Positions 11,501 through 24,847 of a stretch of 64,000 bases of DNA are shown piece after piece; the first letter of the stretch is position 1; every line of letters starts with the position of its first letter. Position numbers and translations under genes: made by a program. Origin of the DNA: Pseudozyma flocculosa PF-1 (taxonomy: Eukaryota > Basidiomycota > Ustilaginomycetes > Ustilaginales > Ustilaginaceae); NCBI RefSeq assembly GCF_000417875.1, contig NW_006920872.1, positions 691,947 to 755,946 of the forward strand, written 5' to 3'. Below the pieces are notes generated by a model. It had not been told where the DNA came from and ran no database searches. It was given only the letters and a program-made list of their open reading frames with translations.

Positions 11501-12812
11501 TGCCGCCGGACCCTTCTCCTGGTTGAGCTGCAGTGGCGTCCGCGTCGCGGGCTCGACTTTCGACCTCTGCGGCGTCGAGGCCGCCTTCGAGGCTGGGCTG
11601 CCGTCTCGCCTTCGCCGAATCGAAGGCATCGTCGTCTTCGTCCTCACCGAGCACGAAGGATGACGCACCGCCCATCGCACTGGCGCTCGTCCTATCGCCG
11701 TCGGTAGCCTGGTCACCTGCGGTCGTGTGTAGAAGCACCATATCGGCAGGCACGCGCTGGTTCTTCTCGAGCACGACGAGGTCGCCGACTCGGATCTTGC
11801 TGCTTGGAGCGGTAACAATCCTGGAGCGGCCGAGCGTGGTGCCTAGCGCGAACGGACGCCGTCGATCCGGCTTGCGGGCCATGTTGGCCTGCGCCACTGC
11901 GAGGCTGGAATCCGCTGGGACCAACAACTTGTAGGGGGCGCTGTTGCTCTCGACGTCCCTCTTGTAGCGTGCCCAGTCGTCGATTGCCTCTTTGCCGACG
12001 GTGACGCAGAGGACGAAGGCGAGCGGCGCGACATAGGTAGCGATGAAGCCGATCTTGAGTGCGGGTATGAACTGGCTCAGAGCGACCAGGAGGAAGTAGA
12101 GGTTGAAGAAGAACTTGAACTGCTCGTAGAGCACCCTTGGCAGAAAGGATAGGATGTTGTACTTCTGGTTGCGGACCACGTTGGGCGGGAACTTGGATTT
12201 GGAGCGTTCAGTCTCAGCAAAGGTGAAGCTGCGATTCTGCTGTGCGGCGCCATTCCCGTTGGTCGACGAGAAAAGGCTGAGGCCGAAGCTGCCCCGAGCG
12301 CCGCCAGACGGCGTGGCGCCGTTGCGCTTGCCCTTGAACGGGCTCGTTGGACTGGCGCTACCGGTGCCGTACTGCGTTTGTTGGCCGTCGTCGTAGGAGC
12401 CCGGGGCGCGCGAGGGGCCATAGGGTTCGTCGCTGTAGGCGCCCGATTTGTTGGCGCCGCCGCGATCTGGGTCGTCGCGCTCGTCTAGCAGGCCGCGTTG
12501 CTCTTCGTCATCTGCGACGCCCACGGGAGAGAAGCGACCGAAGCGTGTCCTGCCGGGGCGGGAGCGGAAGCCAGTGGTGCCCAGATCCGAGTTGAAGGAA
12601 GGCACTGGGGAGTTGCGGCCGGACATGTCTGCGTGCGAGGAATGCGATAAGGGCTGCAGCGGATAGCTGTTGGACGGCGGGGGTGATGCGATGCCGCCGC
12701 TGCGACGAAGCGAGCTGGGCTCGTTGTGCGGTTCGACTCCTAGGGAGCGATAAGGTCGCAGGGATGGCGATCGAGATTGCGAGTAGCGCGCTGTCTCAGA
12801 AGCAGAAGGCAT
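8528..12812 (-). CDS. NEO1: P4-ATPase of the Neo1/ATP9 class (phospholipid flippase)
   Basis: Minus-strand exons 12812-8980, 8854-8775 and 8667-8528 give 1350 aa; the introns (125 and 107 nt) are GTGAGT...CAG. The phosphorylated Asp is D690 in [17 protein letters not shown] and [16 protein letters not shown] hinge motifs follow. An actuator-type [13 protein letters not shown] segment precedes them, and multiple hydrophobic spans flank the cytosolic domains. The spliced C-terminus ([13 protein letters not shown] ... PPSYSKL) matches the Neo1 class, not the Drs2/Dnf classes. The N-terminal 200 residues are Ser/Pro-rich, low-complexity and longer than in yeast Neo1 (1151 aa). Known members flip phosphatidylethanolamine and phosphatidylserine at Golgi and endosomes without a Cdc50 partner. 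Some charged low-complexity insertions lie in the actuator region (about residues 380-430). Convergent with eEF1B-gamma, with 317 bp between stop codons. Confidence 0.95.
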
Positions 12813-13239
12813 TCAGACGTTCTTTGTCCGGAAACGATGGCGAGCAGATGAGAGACGTGAGGACGGGGCGTGCATTCGTGCGTGGTGAGCGCTGGTGATG
12901 TGCGGACTGTGTCAGGTCGGAGAGGGTGCGCAGCGCTGCGAGCGACGGCTCAAAAGACGGGCATTTCGAGGCGAGCAAGGACAAGGGTGCGAGTTGTTGT
13001 CCGAAGGGGGCAAGGAAGAGTGATTTGGATGGTGGTGAGTCGGGATCAAGAGGCAATCAATATCAGGCCCATCCGGCACGACGTTTGGGGTGGACGCCAT
13101 CCTCGTCCCTCCACACGGGCCACGCTAGCGGTGGGCCACAGGTCGCGCTGCCTGCACCCTACCTCTGTCTCTGTCTGTCTCTCTTTCTCGCCCGGGTCAG
13201 GCAGGTCAGGCGGGTCACCTGGAAGCTTGATCGCCGGCG

Positions 13240-13291
<52 letters not shown>

Positions 13292-13585
13292 CGACCAGAC
13301 AACCGAAGACTCAACTACTCGCGGCCCCTTTGGCCTTGGGCTGGCGGCTAACTACCCACGCCGGCTATCGCATCCCACCACCTCCGCCTCTCCACCTCTG
13401 CCAACCCCTCGCTTCCCCTCCGCCACCCCCGCGCCACCACATCAGGCCACAAAAACATCAACAGCAACGTGAGTGCTTCGGACCGACACGCCTGGTTCAA
13501 GCCTGCTTGCTTGCCTCAGACCCTCACGCTCGCCTGGCCCTGCCTCGCCTGTCACTACCCGGCTCGCTCCTCGAACCGCAACAGC
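12813..13585. promoter_or_regulatory. divergent promoter region NEO1/NDUFA6
   Basis: About 770 bp between divergent starts. It contains the tetranucleotide microsatellite listed separately and a C-rich leader ahead of NDUFA6. No coding region was recognised. Confidence 0.4.
13240..13290. repeat. (AGCC)n microsatellite
   Basis: About twelve uninterrupted GCCA units lie in the divergent NEO1/NDUFA6 intergenic region, probably in the NDUFA6 promoter or leader. The same tetranucleotide is abundant in the transposon block at 25.3-25.6 kb and 29.8-30.2 kb. Confidence 0.95.
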
Positions 13586-14347
13586 ATGACGACCATCCCG
13601 GCAAGGCTGGCCAGGACCACCCAGATCTCCCGCAACCTCGACGAGGCAAGGAAGAGGTCCGTCGCCCTCTACCGCGCTTACTATCGAGGCGTGAGTCCCC
13701 TAAGACGTGCAACCGTCCGACGCCTGCACCTCCAAGGCCAATCCAAACCTTCCCTCTGACTTCTCCTCACCCCACTGCCTCCGCTCCTGGTCACCTCGAC
13801 GCACCGACACCGCCCTTCCCCAGGCCCCCGAGATGTGCGCGCTCTACGCGCTAGACGTGCCTCCCTCGGTCATCAGGGCAAAGGTCCGGACTCTATTTGA
13901 AAAGAACCGCCACATCAAGGACGTCGCCGTTCTCGACGTCATGCTCCTCAAGGCGCAACAGGATTACCAGGAGACCATGAACGCATGGAAGCAGGTCCCG
14001 CACATCATGAAGTGGTTTGCGGAGGAAGAGGTGGGTGGATCCCAGGAACGTGGACCCGCCATCGTGGTCCTGTCGGTCCGAGATGCTGGGCCTCAGCAGC
14101 ACCGGCAGGAGCACTCGTAAGGCAAGTGGTGATGATTTGCTCTTTCTGACCCAACCTCTTCTTTCGCCCCAACGGATGGCAACGCAATCCCCCTCCCCCT
14201 CTCTCTTTCTCGTTCTTTCCCCCTCTCTGGCTCTCCCCCCTCCCCCTCTTCTCGATGCAGTCCGTCGCGCGACCGGAAGGCTTCTTGGAGAAGTTCTACT
14301 CGGGCCGAGACGAAGGGCGGGGTCCCACAGGCCAGGGACTCAACTGA
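13586..14347 (+). CDS. NDUFA6: mitochondrial complex I accessory subunit NDUFA6 (B14, LYR family)
   Basis: Exons 13586-13690, 13824-14030 and 14261-14347 give 132 aa. Introns are 133 and 230 nt; the second starts GTGGGT. The LYR motif occurs as VALYRAYYRG at the end of exon 1. Exon 2 encodes the conserved helical body (APEMCALYALDVP ... WKQVPHIMKWF). Exon 3 supplies the usual Phe/Leu-rich tail (EGFLEKFYSGRD). NDUFA6 binds acyl-ACP at the matrix arm of respiratory complex I. Length agrees with the family (about 120-150 aa). All three exons are in phase 0, so each splice choice is tightly constrained. Confidence 0.93.
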
Positions 14348-15787
14348 GCCTTCCGCTCGACTCTGTCCTGATCCCTCTCGAGAGTCAGCCTTCACGCAAG
14401 AGGAGCTCGGAGCGTTTGTAGGGCGATGACCAGACCAGAAGATTGCAGAATGCAGCGACTCTCCGTTTTTGACGGCCAGCACAGACGATGGCCGCGCCCC
14501 GCTGTGACGCCTGGCCCTCGTTGATGCCGCATCGACGGCTTGCAGACGATGTCCTGCCCACCGAACCCCGTCTGTGGCTGGCAACAGAGGCCGATTGCGG
14601 CTCTTGCTAGCAGGAGAGCCGGGAAACATCACTGTACGCGAATCAGCCGACGATCGCCGCTTCCCGAGGCGGACACCGTGCTGATCTTGCGCAGTCGAAA
14701 GAGGAGCCTTGCTCGGCTCGTACAACGAGCACAAGATACGGCAGGTCCTCCGGCGTGGTCCTCCAGCGGCACGGGGCTCGAGCTGCCTTCTCCGCAGATG
14801 CTAACGGAAGCGCCGCGTACGGCTATAGTACAAAGTGTAGCAACCATGGGCAGCTCGCAGGCGGGCGCACAGGATCGATAGGCTGGGGCTGTCAAGACCC
14901 TGATCGGGCTGCCACTCTGCCAAGGCCGGACGAGCGTCACGATAACGCTTTGACGAAGCCGTCGACCAGTGGCGTACTTCCCGACAGATGCTTTGCATCA
15001 AAAGAACATCGTGCTTCTTCAACCTCCAGCGCATCCGCAATGCCACACTGCAATTGCTTCACCGCCGTCGTTGCAGCGTGCAGAGGCTCCTCGACGCAAA
15101 CCTCCTCCGCGCGGCAAGGCCTGCAGCCACCCGTCACACTTCATCTCGCCACGGCAACAGCGCGCCCCGATACAGGTAGTGCACACAGCACACGTACATG
15201 CAGCTAGCGGACCACGGACTGCGGGTAAGGTTACGACGAGGTAGGCGACAGGAGACCCGTGCACAGCTGCCAGGGGGCGAGCGAGCAAAAGACCTGTCAC
15301 GACTCTCGTCGATCCCGACCCGAATCATGGCCCAACCTCATTGCTACTGCATTGTCCGCCCCGCGTTCCCGGGAAGCCTTGGCTGGCTGACCCTCGGCAC
15401 CGTCTGCGAAACTTGAGCTCCGAAGAACGAACCCACTACTCGCGAACCCGAGCCCCTCCTGATGAAGGGCCGTTACGAGCCGTCCGCTTGGACCGCCGGA
15501 CGGTGGCTTGCGCTGCTGCACGCTGTCGCTCAGTGATTAGCCTGGTGGCAGGCGGCGGCGTCCGTCTCATCGGCGCTCGAGCCCAATCTCTGCAAGCTCG
15601 GGAGGGGGGCCAACGCGACGTGGCCGGGACCGTGTTGATGGACGAGGTTGCTGAAAGGTGGCGAAACGCTATATCAGTAGCCTCACCTTTGCCCGCCCAC
15701 TCCTCGTGCCCCATCCCTTTCGCTGACACGCAACAGAAACACCAAGTCACTGACAGGCTCTCCACTGCCCGCCCGGCCCCCATCAAA
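14348..15787. other. intergenic region upstream of the Clp1-like gene
   Basis: About 1.4 kb without a recognisable gene. The frame of the downstream gene stays open upstream of 15788, but that extension is compositionally unlike it. The true start is placed at 15788, in context CAAAATG. The region likely contains the NDUFA6 3' end and the promoter of the Clp1-like gene. Confidence 0.4.
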
Positions 15788-17113
15788 ATGCCGACTGCAA
15801 CTGTGGCAGCATCCCGCCTGCCGCCCACGTCGTCAACGGCGACGCTCAGCTCCAACAAAACCGACTCGATGCCAGCAACTCGGAGAGCACCACTTCAAGA
15901 CAGGCTTCAACCACGCAGTGCCTCGCACGCTCCTGGTACATCTCTTCTGACGGTCAGACGCATCGACGAGGTCAATGGTGTAGGCCACAAGCAGGTGATG
16001 CAGCCGAGCGCGGCTATGTTTCCTCCCTCGCGACGCAGGGCTGCCGACAGCCGGGTCAGCTCTCAGTCTTCTCGAGCACTTTACCGAGGCTCGCCATCGC
16101 GCTGCCCCTCACCACCATCTGCGCCGCGAGTGTCTTCACCGCCAGCTGCTGTCAGTTCACCCCGCCCCAACGGAGCAATTTGTCAAGACAGGATCGCTCT
16201 CACGATCCCTCAGCGGCTGCCGCGACCGCCAATCCAGGTGATCTCGAACCCGCACTTGGACCTGGCGCAGCATCTGCGCCGCCATGGCCTCGAGGCCGAT
16301 GCAAAGGCTGTGCAGACTAGCGGCATGCCGGGCGACTTTCTCCTGGATGCGTATCTCGAGGCGGGCCGGATGGGCAAGTCGAACTTGCACCAGCAGACAG
16401 CCGATTTCGTGCCGCGCCTCCGCAACCAGATCCAAGCCCAGGTCCAGCAGGGCGCCAAGCTGCCCGCCTCGCTCCAGCTCGACACCACGCTCGACAGCTG
16501 TGGCTCTTATCTTCCGCCGACTCATGTGCTGGCCATCTTCAGCGGTACCGACGAGACAATCTTGGTCGCGGCGCACGATCTGGTTCTGGCGCTACAGTGC
16601 ACCTCGATCCCTTTCCTCCCGCCCGTCGTACGCGGCAGGAAGCCTTCAGAGGCGCGGCTGCCCGTTGTGCCCCTATGCCTACCTCATCCGTCGGCATTCG
16701 ACTCGGTGCACAAGTGGCTCTACAGCCCGGACTCGCCCTGCCTCTTCGAGGACCTGATCCCGATGGCATTCGTGGTCCGTCTCCTTGCCACGCTGTCCAA
16801 CGAGCGGTATCAACGGGACGAGCTGGCGTCCCTCTCGCTGCTCGAGATGGACAACGTCGGGGCGCGCTTAAAAGTGTCGCTTGCCCTATCTTATCTCGCC
16901 ACTTCAACGTTGCTCGATGTGCTCAAGCGCATCCAGGCGGTGTGGAAGAACGGCGCTGCGATGGGCATCACCTCTCTTCGGTTCTGGGGTCAGCTGGACA
17001 AGGCGTGGGAGTCCGTGCTGGGCGCCCTGGTGGAGGCCAAGAGGCGCAAAGCCGCCCTGGCCGCAAGCGGCGCCGACAAGGCAGCGGATGCACTCGAGCG
17101 CGCCGCTATCTGA
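15788..17113 (+). CDS. clp1: Clp1-like (clampless1) developmental protein
   Basis: A single 441-aa open frame. The N-terminal 140 residues are Ser/Pro/Arg-rich and probably disordered. The C-terminal half is folded in composition, with segments resembling basidiomycete Clp1: HVLAIFSGTDETILVAAHDL, a Leu-rich stretch LALQCTSIPFLPPV, FDSVHKWLYSPD, and a terminal ITSLRFWGQLDKAWESVL. Clp1 proteins in Coprinopsis and Ustilago act downstream of mating-type homeodomain factors in clamp formation and control of the dikaryotic cell cycle. The assignment rests on resemblance remembered for this small family and is less firm than for the housekeeping genes. The start is set at 15788 because the ATG has an A-rich context and the upstream extension looks non-coding. 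No introns were seen. Confidence 0.6.
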   Translation: MPTATVAASRLPPTSSTATLSSNKTDSMPATRRAPLQDRLQPRSASHAPGTSLLTVRRIDEVNGVGHKQVMQPSAAMFPPSRRRAADSRVSSQSSRALYRGSPSRCPSPPSAPRVSSPPAAVSSPRPNGAICQDRIALTIPQRLPRPPIQVISNPHLDLAQHLRRHGLEADAKAVQTSGMPGDFLLDAYLEAGRMGKSNLHQQTADFVPRLRNQIQAQVQQGAKLPASLQLDTTLDSCGSYLPPTHVLAIFSGTDETILVAAHDLVLALQCTSIPFLPPVVRGRKPSEARLPVVPLCLPHPSAFDSVHKWLYSPDSPCLFEDLIPMAFVVRLLATLSNERYQRDELASLSLLEMDNVGARLKVSLALSYLATSTLLDVLKRIQAVWKNGAAMGITSLRFWGQLDKAWESVLGALVEAKRRKAALAASGADKAADALERAAI

Positions 17114-18273
17114 ACGTGGCTTCGGCCTTCCCTGAGTTCATACCCTCCCATGCATCGATACCTCCCTTCCATCTGTCCGCACACAGAAAGTGTACACTTG
17201 CATCCCTCTCCACGCTCTCGGGACGTGGTGCACCCGCATATACCCATCTTCGCACGCGGCCTCTCGAATACAGCCACCATGCCTCGAACCCCGCTCTTCT
17301 TCGCGCCTGATCAGAAGTAGGCCGATATCGTCCTTACGCGGTCCGGGCTCGCATCGCAAATCCAGGAGATTCATGAGCCTTGGATGCGCCTGTGTAAGCT
17401 ACCGGGCGAGTGGTTCGATGTCCGCTGAAGTTGTTTGTGGAGATGGAGAGGGCGAGGACCTTATACTTTTTAAGGTAGACTATGACGTGTACTCTGGACC
17501 TGGAGAGAACGAGAGCGGCGCGAGGAACGAGGAATACGGCCACGCTACGCTGATGACCGCACTCAGTCCACCGCCGGTACCATCCTCGCCGCTCTGAACA
17601 TTAGCACATAATGGCAGTCTTCACCACCGCTCAACAGCGCGACGAAGCCGGCCGACGCGTCTCATGGGCGAGGGTGGCTGATGGGACGCGAGAGATTGGG
17701 AGAAAGGCAGACCGCGACAGCCACAGTGTTGAGGGAAGCAAAGACAGTCGCAAAAGTACAAGTGGAGTGGGGACCAATGACACCGTGTGGCACCACAGAC
17801 TACTTCAGCTTCTTCTTGGGACGGAGCTGCGACGAGTGGCCGCACTTTCGCTTGCGGCAGTTGGTCGCGCGAGGAGGGAGGCGGGCGTAGCACTTGCGGC
17901 AGATCTGCTTGTCGCTCCCGTGGCACGCGAGCCGATTCACTTTGGGGGCGGTGCCGCGCCATTGTTTCGGTCAACAAGCAAGATCCTCAGCTCCACCACG
18001 TATCTGGTGGTCAGCGACGCGCACGTCTGCCAAGTGAGACTCCTGCGCAGAGGCCCGGGCGTACGCGGGAGACAGATGCGGTGGACGACGTATTCGTAGA
18101 CGATGCAGTGGATTGACATGGACCGGGAGATAGTACAGGACAACGACAGGTGAGATGCTGGCGACACAGCCCAAGGTATTGTGACGATGGAAAGATGCGA
18201 GACGTGATGGATCGACGGACGGATGACGAAGAGCAGCGAGAGCGAGGGACGGGACCAACCACACTGCTGCCCA
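17114..18273. other. intergenic region between Clp1-like gene and REI1
   Basis: 1.16 kb between convergent genes. Apart from the duplicated eL40 tail at 17650-17915, nothing recognisable was found. Short frames here are not supported. Confidence 0.5.
17650..17915 (-). pseudogene. inverted partial copy of the UBI-eL40 3' end
   Basis: The reverse complement of 17915-17650 equals 21995-22260 base for base over all 266 positions that I compared. It carries the last 37 codons of eL40 and its stop (coding part 17915-17800) plus about 150 bp of 3' flank. No ubiquitin, start codon or promoter precedes it, so it is a gene fragment and not a second ribosomal protein gene. Complete identity, including the untranslated part, implies recent duplication, ongoing gene conversion, or an assembly artefact. 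The two copies are inverted and about 4.1 kb apart, with REI1 and the 5' part of UBI-L40 between them. Confidence 0.95.
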
Positions 18274-19749
18274 TTACTGGAGCAGCGGATCGCGGAAGTG
18301 CTTCTGGTTGTTGTTGGTGAAGGCGACGCGAGTCTTGTAGGCCTCCTTTCTCGCAACGTCGCGGAACTCGCGGATGTGTCGCTTGGCTTCCTTGGCCTCG
18401 CCACGGTTTCGAGCCTTGACCACCTGTCCTCCGCGATCCTTGACAAGGGTGCCGTCGCGCTTGTGGTGACCCATGCCGCTGTCCTGAATGAGCCGTCTCG
18501 CGAGCGCGCTGCCGCCGCCGAACCGCTGCGAGTCCTCGTGATCGTAGAGCGACGGCCTCGCCGAAAGGTTCTGTTCGTAGTATCGACGCAGACTGCGGTG
18601 GCCGATCCTCGCCCCCGATGGGAGGATCAGCTCGTTCTCCGAGTCTCCGTACCGCACGCCTTGGTTGCGATCAGTGCCGCGGGGCGCCGTGAGATCGACA
18701 ACCTCGTCGCCGCCATCGTCTTCGACAACATCTTCCATGTCTTCGTCGCCATCCGCATCCTCCCACTCCTCGTCCTCCTCGGCGTCGACGGGGTAGCTGC
18801 TGGTGAAGTCGTAGAAGTCTGAGAACTCGAGTTGGTCGACTTCAAGCTCATAGGCAATCTTGCAGTGGCACTTGTCGATCATGTGCTTGCGGACCGCCGA
18901 CATCTCGTGGAAGCCGCGGCCCTTGCCGTTGCAATAGAGGCAGATGTTGCCCACCGAGACCTTGTCGGCGAGGTACGACATCATGCCGGGCAGGTCGACA
19001 AGGTACTCGGAGTCTGGGATGAAAAAGCCGTGCGCCTTTGACATGTGCGCCAGAGACTCAGTCAGCGAGGCGAAGCCGGACGCGGAGCAGAAGATGCACT
19101 CCTTGGCGGGATCGATCCGCCTAGACGACGCCACCTTGGCGTCAACTGCGGCCTGGATCTCCTCCTCCGTCGCGTTCTCGTCGACCATCAGCGTCTGTCT
19201 GAGGTTCTTCTTCCTCTCAGCCTTGGCTTCGGCCGACTCTTCGGCGGCCACGACGGTGTTCGGCAGACTCGCGTTCACCGCGTCCACCTGCGCCGGGTTC
19301 GGTACCGTGAAAACAAGCGGCACGTCCCCGCCCTTGCTCTTCTGGTCATCGGCTGGCGCGGCCATGGTGGGCGCCTTGACGAGCCTGGCCTCGTTGTCCT
19401 TGTGCTTGCGCGAGTTGAGGTGATCCTTGTACGCGTTTTGCGAAAGGAAGACCTTGTTGCAGGCGACGCATCGGTCGTGGGCAGCGCTGGCCTGGCTTTC
19501 CTCGGCCGACTGCTGGGCGCGGCGCTCGAGAATCTTGGCGTTGAACACGTCGGCCTTGACTGGCGGCAAATTTGCGACACGTCGCTTCATGTTGTATCGG
19601 TGAAGGTCGGATCGGTAGTGGGTGCGCTGATCCTCGGGGTTGGGGAAGGCGATGCTGCACGAGAGACATGTAAAGAGCGGCGTCTCATCGTCGTATTGCA
19701 TCGGCTCGGGCGGCGGAGAGCCGGAAGAAGCTCCGACGATGGTGGCCAT
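18274..19749 (-). CDS. REI1: cytoplasmic pre-60S maturation factor Rei1/ZNF622
   Basis: An intronless 491-aa protein with the Rei1 array of C2H2 zinc fingers: FTCLSCSIAFPNPEDQRTHY near the N-terminus; CVACNKVFLSQNAYKDH around residue 100; CIFCSASGFASLTESLAHM around 225; and CLYCNGKGRGFHEMSAVRKH around 275. The tail YKTRVAFTNNNQKHFRDPLLQ is the signature end of the family. Rei1 works in the cytoplasm on pre-60S particles, probing the polypeptide tunnel and helping to release Arx1-Alb1. An acidic stretch (EDEEWEDADGDEDMEDV) lies around 330. It is divergent from UBI-L40, whose product also enters 60S subunits late in the cytoplasm. Confidence 0.96.
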   Translation of the reverse strand: MATIVGASSGSPPPEPMQYDDETPLFTCLSCSIAFPNPEDQRTHYRSDLHRYNMKRRVANLPPVKADVFNAKILERRAQQSAEESQASAAHDRCVACNKVFLSQNAYKDHLNSRKHKDNEARLVKAPTMAAPADDQKSKGGDVPLVFTVPNPAQVDAVNASLPNTVVAAEESAEAKAERKKNLRQTLMVDENATEEEIQAAVDAKVASSRRIDPAKECIFCSASGFASLTESLAHMSKAHGFFIPDSEYLVDLPGMMSYLADKVSVGNICLYCNGKGRGFHEMSAVRKHMIDKCHCKIAYELEVDQLEFSDFYDFTSSYPVDAEEDEEWEDADGDEDMEDVVEDDGGDEVVDLTAPRGTDRNQGVRYGDSENELILPSGARIGHRSLRRYYEQNLSARPSLYDHEDSQRFGGGSALARRLIQDSGMGHHKRDGTLVKDRGGQVVKARNRGEAKEAKRHIREFRDVARKEAYKTRVAFTNNNQKHFRDPLLQ

Positions 19750-22110
<2,361 letters not shown>

Positions 22111-22944
22111 TCTGTGGTGCCACACGGTGTCATTGGTCCCCACTCCACTTGTACTTTTGCGACTGTCTTTGCTTCCCTCAACACTGTGGCTGTCGCGGTC
22201 TGCCTTTCTCCCAATCTCTCGCGTCCCATCAGCCACCCTCGCCCATGAGACGCGTCGGCCAGCGGCCATTCATCGATCGAGCCATCAGGTTTGTGGCAGC
22301 TACTACCACCCGTGGCCTCTGTCCTGACACATTCTACTTGCCCACCTCGGGCTTTCGCCTGTGCGGGGGTCATGCAGCTCACCCTTGGCGGCGGCATGCA
22401 CAATCAAAATGACCCCATGCCTTATAGGTCTATGAACACATTTCCTTCGTCATTGTGCCTGGCGTTCCGAGAACGACAGTCGGTTCCTGGCGTTCCGAGA
22501 ACGACAGTCGGTTCAACAAAGGCCATTTGGTGGGCCAAATCTGCACAAGAAGAAGCAGGGCTGGCTGGTGGGCAGTTTCACAGCGGGAGAGCATGACTGG
22601 CAGCAGATCTGGGCCTCAGACTTAGACGAGCTTCTGTACTTGCAATTCACGGAACGCCGGGCTCGTGCCTCTTATGTATAAGTTGCTACTTCCAGCCGTG
22701 CATGAGATGATGCTGACCTGGGTGCGCCATCAACACCACCCCTGCCAACTTGCAGCACCAGCACACCAAAGACGGCATCATCTTGGTCCTCAACAACACA
22801 TTGACATGTATCAGCAAGCCCGCCGTTGCTCCTGCGGTGAGTCACAATCATGAATTGCCCCCAATCAGCAGGCACCTGCAACATCTGACTTGACCAACCT
22901 GCCCTTGCTCTCCTTCCTGCTGCACATCATCACCCGTGCCCCCT
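22111..22944. other. region between UBI-L40 and the transposon block
   Basis: It contains the UBI-L40 3' flank (duplicated up to 22260), the 28-bp tandem duplication at 22459-22514, and then sequence of transposon-like composition leading up to the first terminal repeat. No gene was recognised. Confidence 0.5.
22459..22514 (+). repeat. perfect 28-bp tandem duplication
   Basis: Two adjacent identical copies of a 28-bp unit that starts CTGGCGTTCCGAGAACGACA and ends GTCGGTTC (22459-22486 and 22487-22514). It lies in non-coding sequence and is probably a recent slippage or repair duplication. Confidence 0.95.
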
Positions 22945-23172
22945 CATAGCTAGCAGCAGGGTCGAGCCTGATTTAGGTTGTAGGCAGGCTACAATCGGAA
23001 GGAAATTGGGAATTGATCCCTAAATACGATTTTTTGATGTGCAGCCTAGCTACGACTAGCTACGATCCAAAATCTGGACCCTTGCCCACCTACGATCCGA
23101 GATTGTAGCACCACCTGCCTGCCTGCTGGCCTGCCTTGCTACCTCCCCACCTTGCCTCTGCACAGTCAATGG

Positions 23173-23226
23173 CGTCAATCATCGGAATCCTCAGAGAGCT
23201 GTCTCCGATGATTCCGATGATTGACG
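23173..23226. repeat. hairpin in E3
   Basis: The arms CGTCAATCATCGGAATC and GATTCCGATGATTGACG are perfect reverse complements over 17 bp, separated by about 20 bp that can pair further (CTCAGAGAGCTGTCTCC region). Related hairpins occur in E3' (26635-26690), E1 (25685-25738) and E1' (29649-29710). Its role is unknown. Confidence 0.9.
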
Positions 23227-23760
23227 GCGCTTCCTCCGTTTCCGCCCTGCCTGTTGCAGCAAGCAGTCAAGCTGCCTGGTGTTGCGCGCTGGCTTTTCCC
23301 AGCCGGCGCGCGCGCCCTATTTTCTGCGCTGCCACAGGCGCGCGCCTCCTGCCTTCCATCCATCACTTCACTCCATCTCACTTTTGCCTGCCTGTCAGCT
23401 AGCACACCTGGCTGGCAGGCTTGGGCGGGTGGGCCGGCTGGCTGGCGCGGCTGACTAAGCTTGCGCGTGCGCAAAAAAGAGGAGGCCAGACCATGTCGCC
23501 TGCATGCGTGCTCACGCAGGCTTGCTGGCTGGCGTGCGTGTGTGCTCATGCAGGCTCACTGCCTGCATGACCACCCGCCTGCCCGCTGAGCCTTGCCCGC
23601 CCACCAGCTGAGCCTTGCCCGCCAGTGTGGCCTTGCCTGCCCGCCTGCCTTGGTATAAAGACCCGCCCCTCTCTGCTGTCGCTCCCTTCCTCCCAACCAC
23701 CACCACTGACCCTTGCCCGCCGCCGCCGTCTGACCAATATTGACACCACCTGCTGGCATC

Positions 23761-24028
23761 CTTAGCTAGCAGCAGGATCTGGTCAAAAAAAACCGCACAT
23801 GTACAACGATTTGAAAATCCAGCTGCAGCCAGCTTGTGCGATCTCTCAGATTGCAACAGGCGTGCGATCAGCTGCGATTTGCGATCCTGGATTTTTTTCT
23901 GCCTGCGATCTGAAATACACTTATAGTGGCCAGGATTTCAGATCGCACGTGTATAACGACTCTCAAATCCTGGATTGCACAGCCTGTGCGATAGGAAAAA
24001 TCGGGAATTACTTTTGCTGCTTGCTATG
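23761..24028 (+). mobile_element. element E2: 268-bp MITE nested in E3
   Basis: It begins CTTAGCTAGCAGCAGGATC and ends GCTGCTTGCTATG, flanked on both sides by ATC (23758-23760 and 24029-24031). It has no coding capacity. The interior is AT-richer than the surroundings and full of short GCGATC/GATCGC palindromes. An inverted, closely similar copy lies at 27888-28151 (E2'). Its position inside E3, with its own target duplication, shows that it inserted after E3. Confidence 0.88.
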
Positions 24029-24847
24029 ATCCGCCCCAGCCGCCTCGTTACCCTCCTGGCTGCGCTCTGCGCCAACACCACCCCCATTGTTGGCTTGCCA
24101 CCACCACCACCGCCGATGCCGACTCATGACTTGCCACCACCATCAAACCCAACTTGCCACAACATCAACGCCAACTTGCCGCCGCCATCAATGCCATCTT
24201 GCCGCCACCATCAATGCCAACTTGCCGCCACCATTGACACCAAATTACCGCTACCTCCAACGCCAACTTGCTCCCACCTTGCACACAACAACAGTGACAA
24301 GGAGCAAGCCCCGCCTCCACACCTTCTGTCAAGCCATCAGGACATCATCAGATGAGTCAAACAAGTTGCATCTGCCGCACTGCTGACGCGCTTCCTTTGA
24401 CCACTGCTGCAACCGCCAATCATTCCCTGCAGCCGTTGCACCCTGGGATATCCGTCCTTGTCTCTCATAATCTTGGTGAGTCAACGACGCCACCTTTGTT
24501 GCTACCAATCTTACGCCTACTGCTGATCTCTTTCCTCCGTTTGCCTCTTTTCACCTCCTTTCTGCCGCCTGCCCCATCCCTATTTTGCACGCTGTTGTAC
24601 GGCTGCCCGCTACACATGCACAATTGTATTGTAGTTTCTAGTATTGTAGATAGCGATTCTGCAATCAATTTGATTGTAGCTTGCATTCTGATCGCTGCCT
24701 GGCTACAATGCAAAAATCACAGGTAGACCGGCCTAGCTACAATCTGAAATTGTAGCCTGTATACAACCAAAAAATCAACATGGCTTGTCCAGATTCATAA
24801 ATTGTTTGTGTAGAAGGATCTCCTACAATCTGAAAGCTGTAGACAAG

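Noticed and set aside
15341..17113. 590-codon version of the Clp1-like protein
   Set aside because: It does not start with ATG, and the extra 149 residues look like translated intergenic DNA.
17650..17915. Second functional eL40 gene
   Set aside because: Only the last 37 codons are present, without ubiquitin, start codon or promoter.
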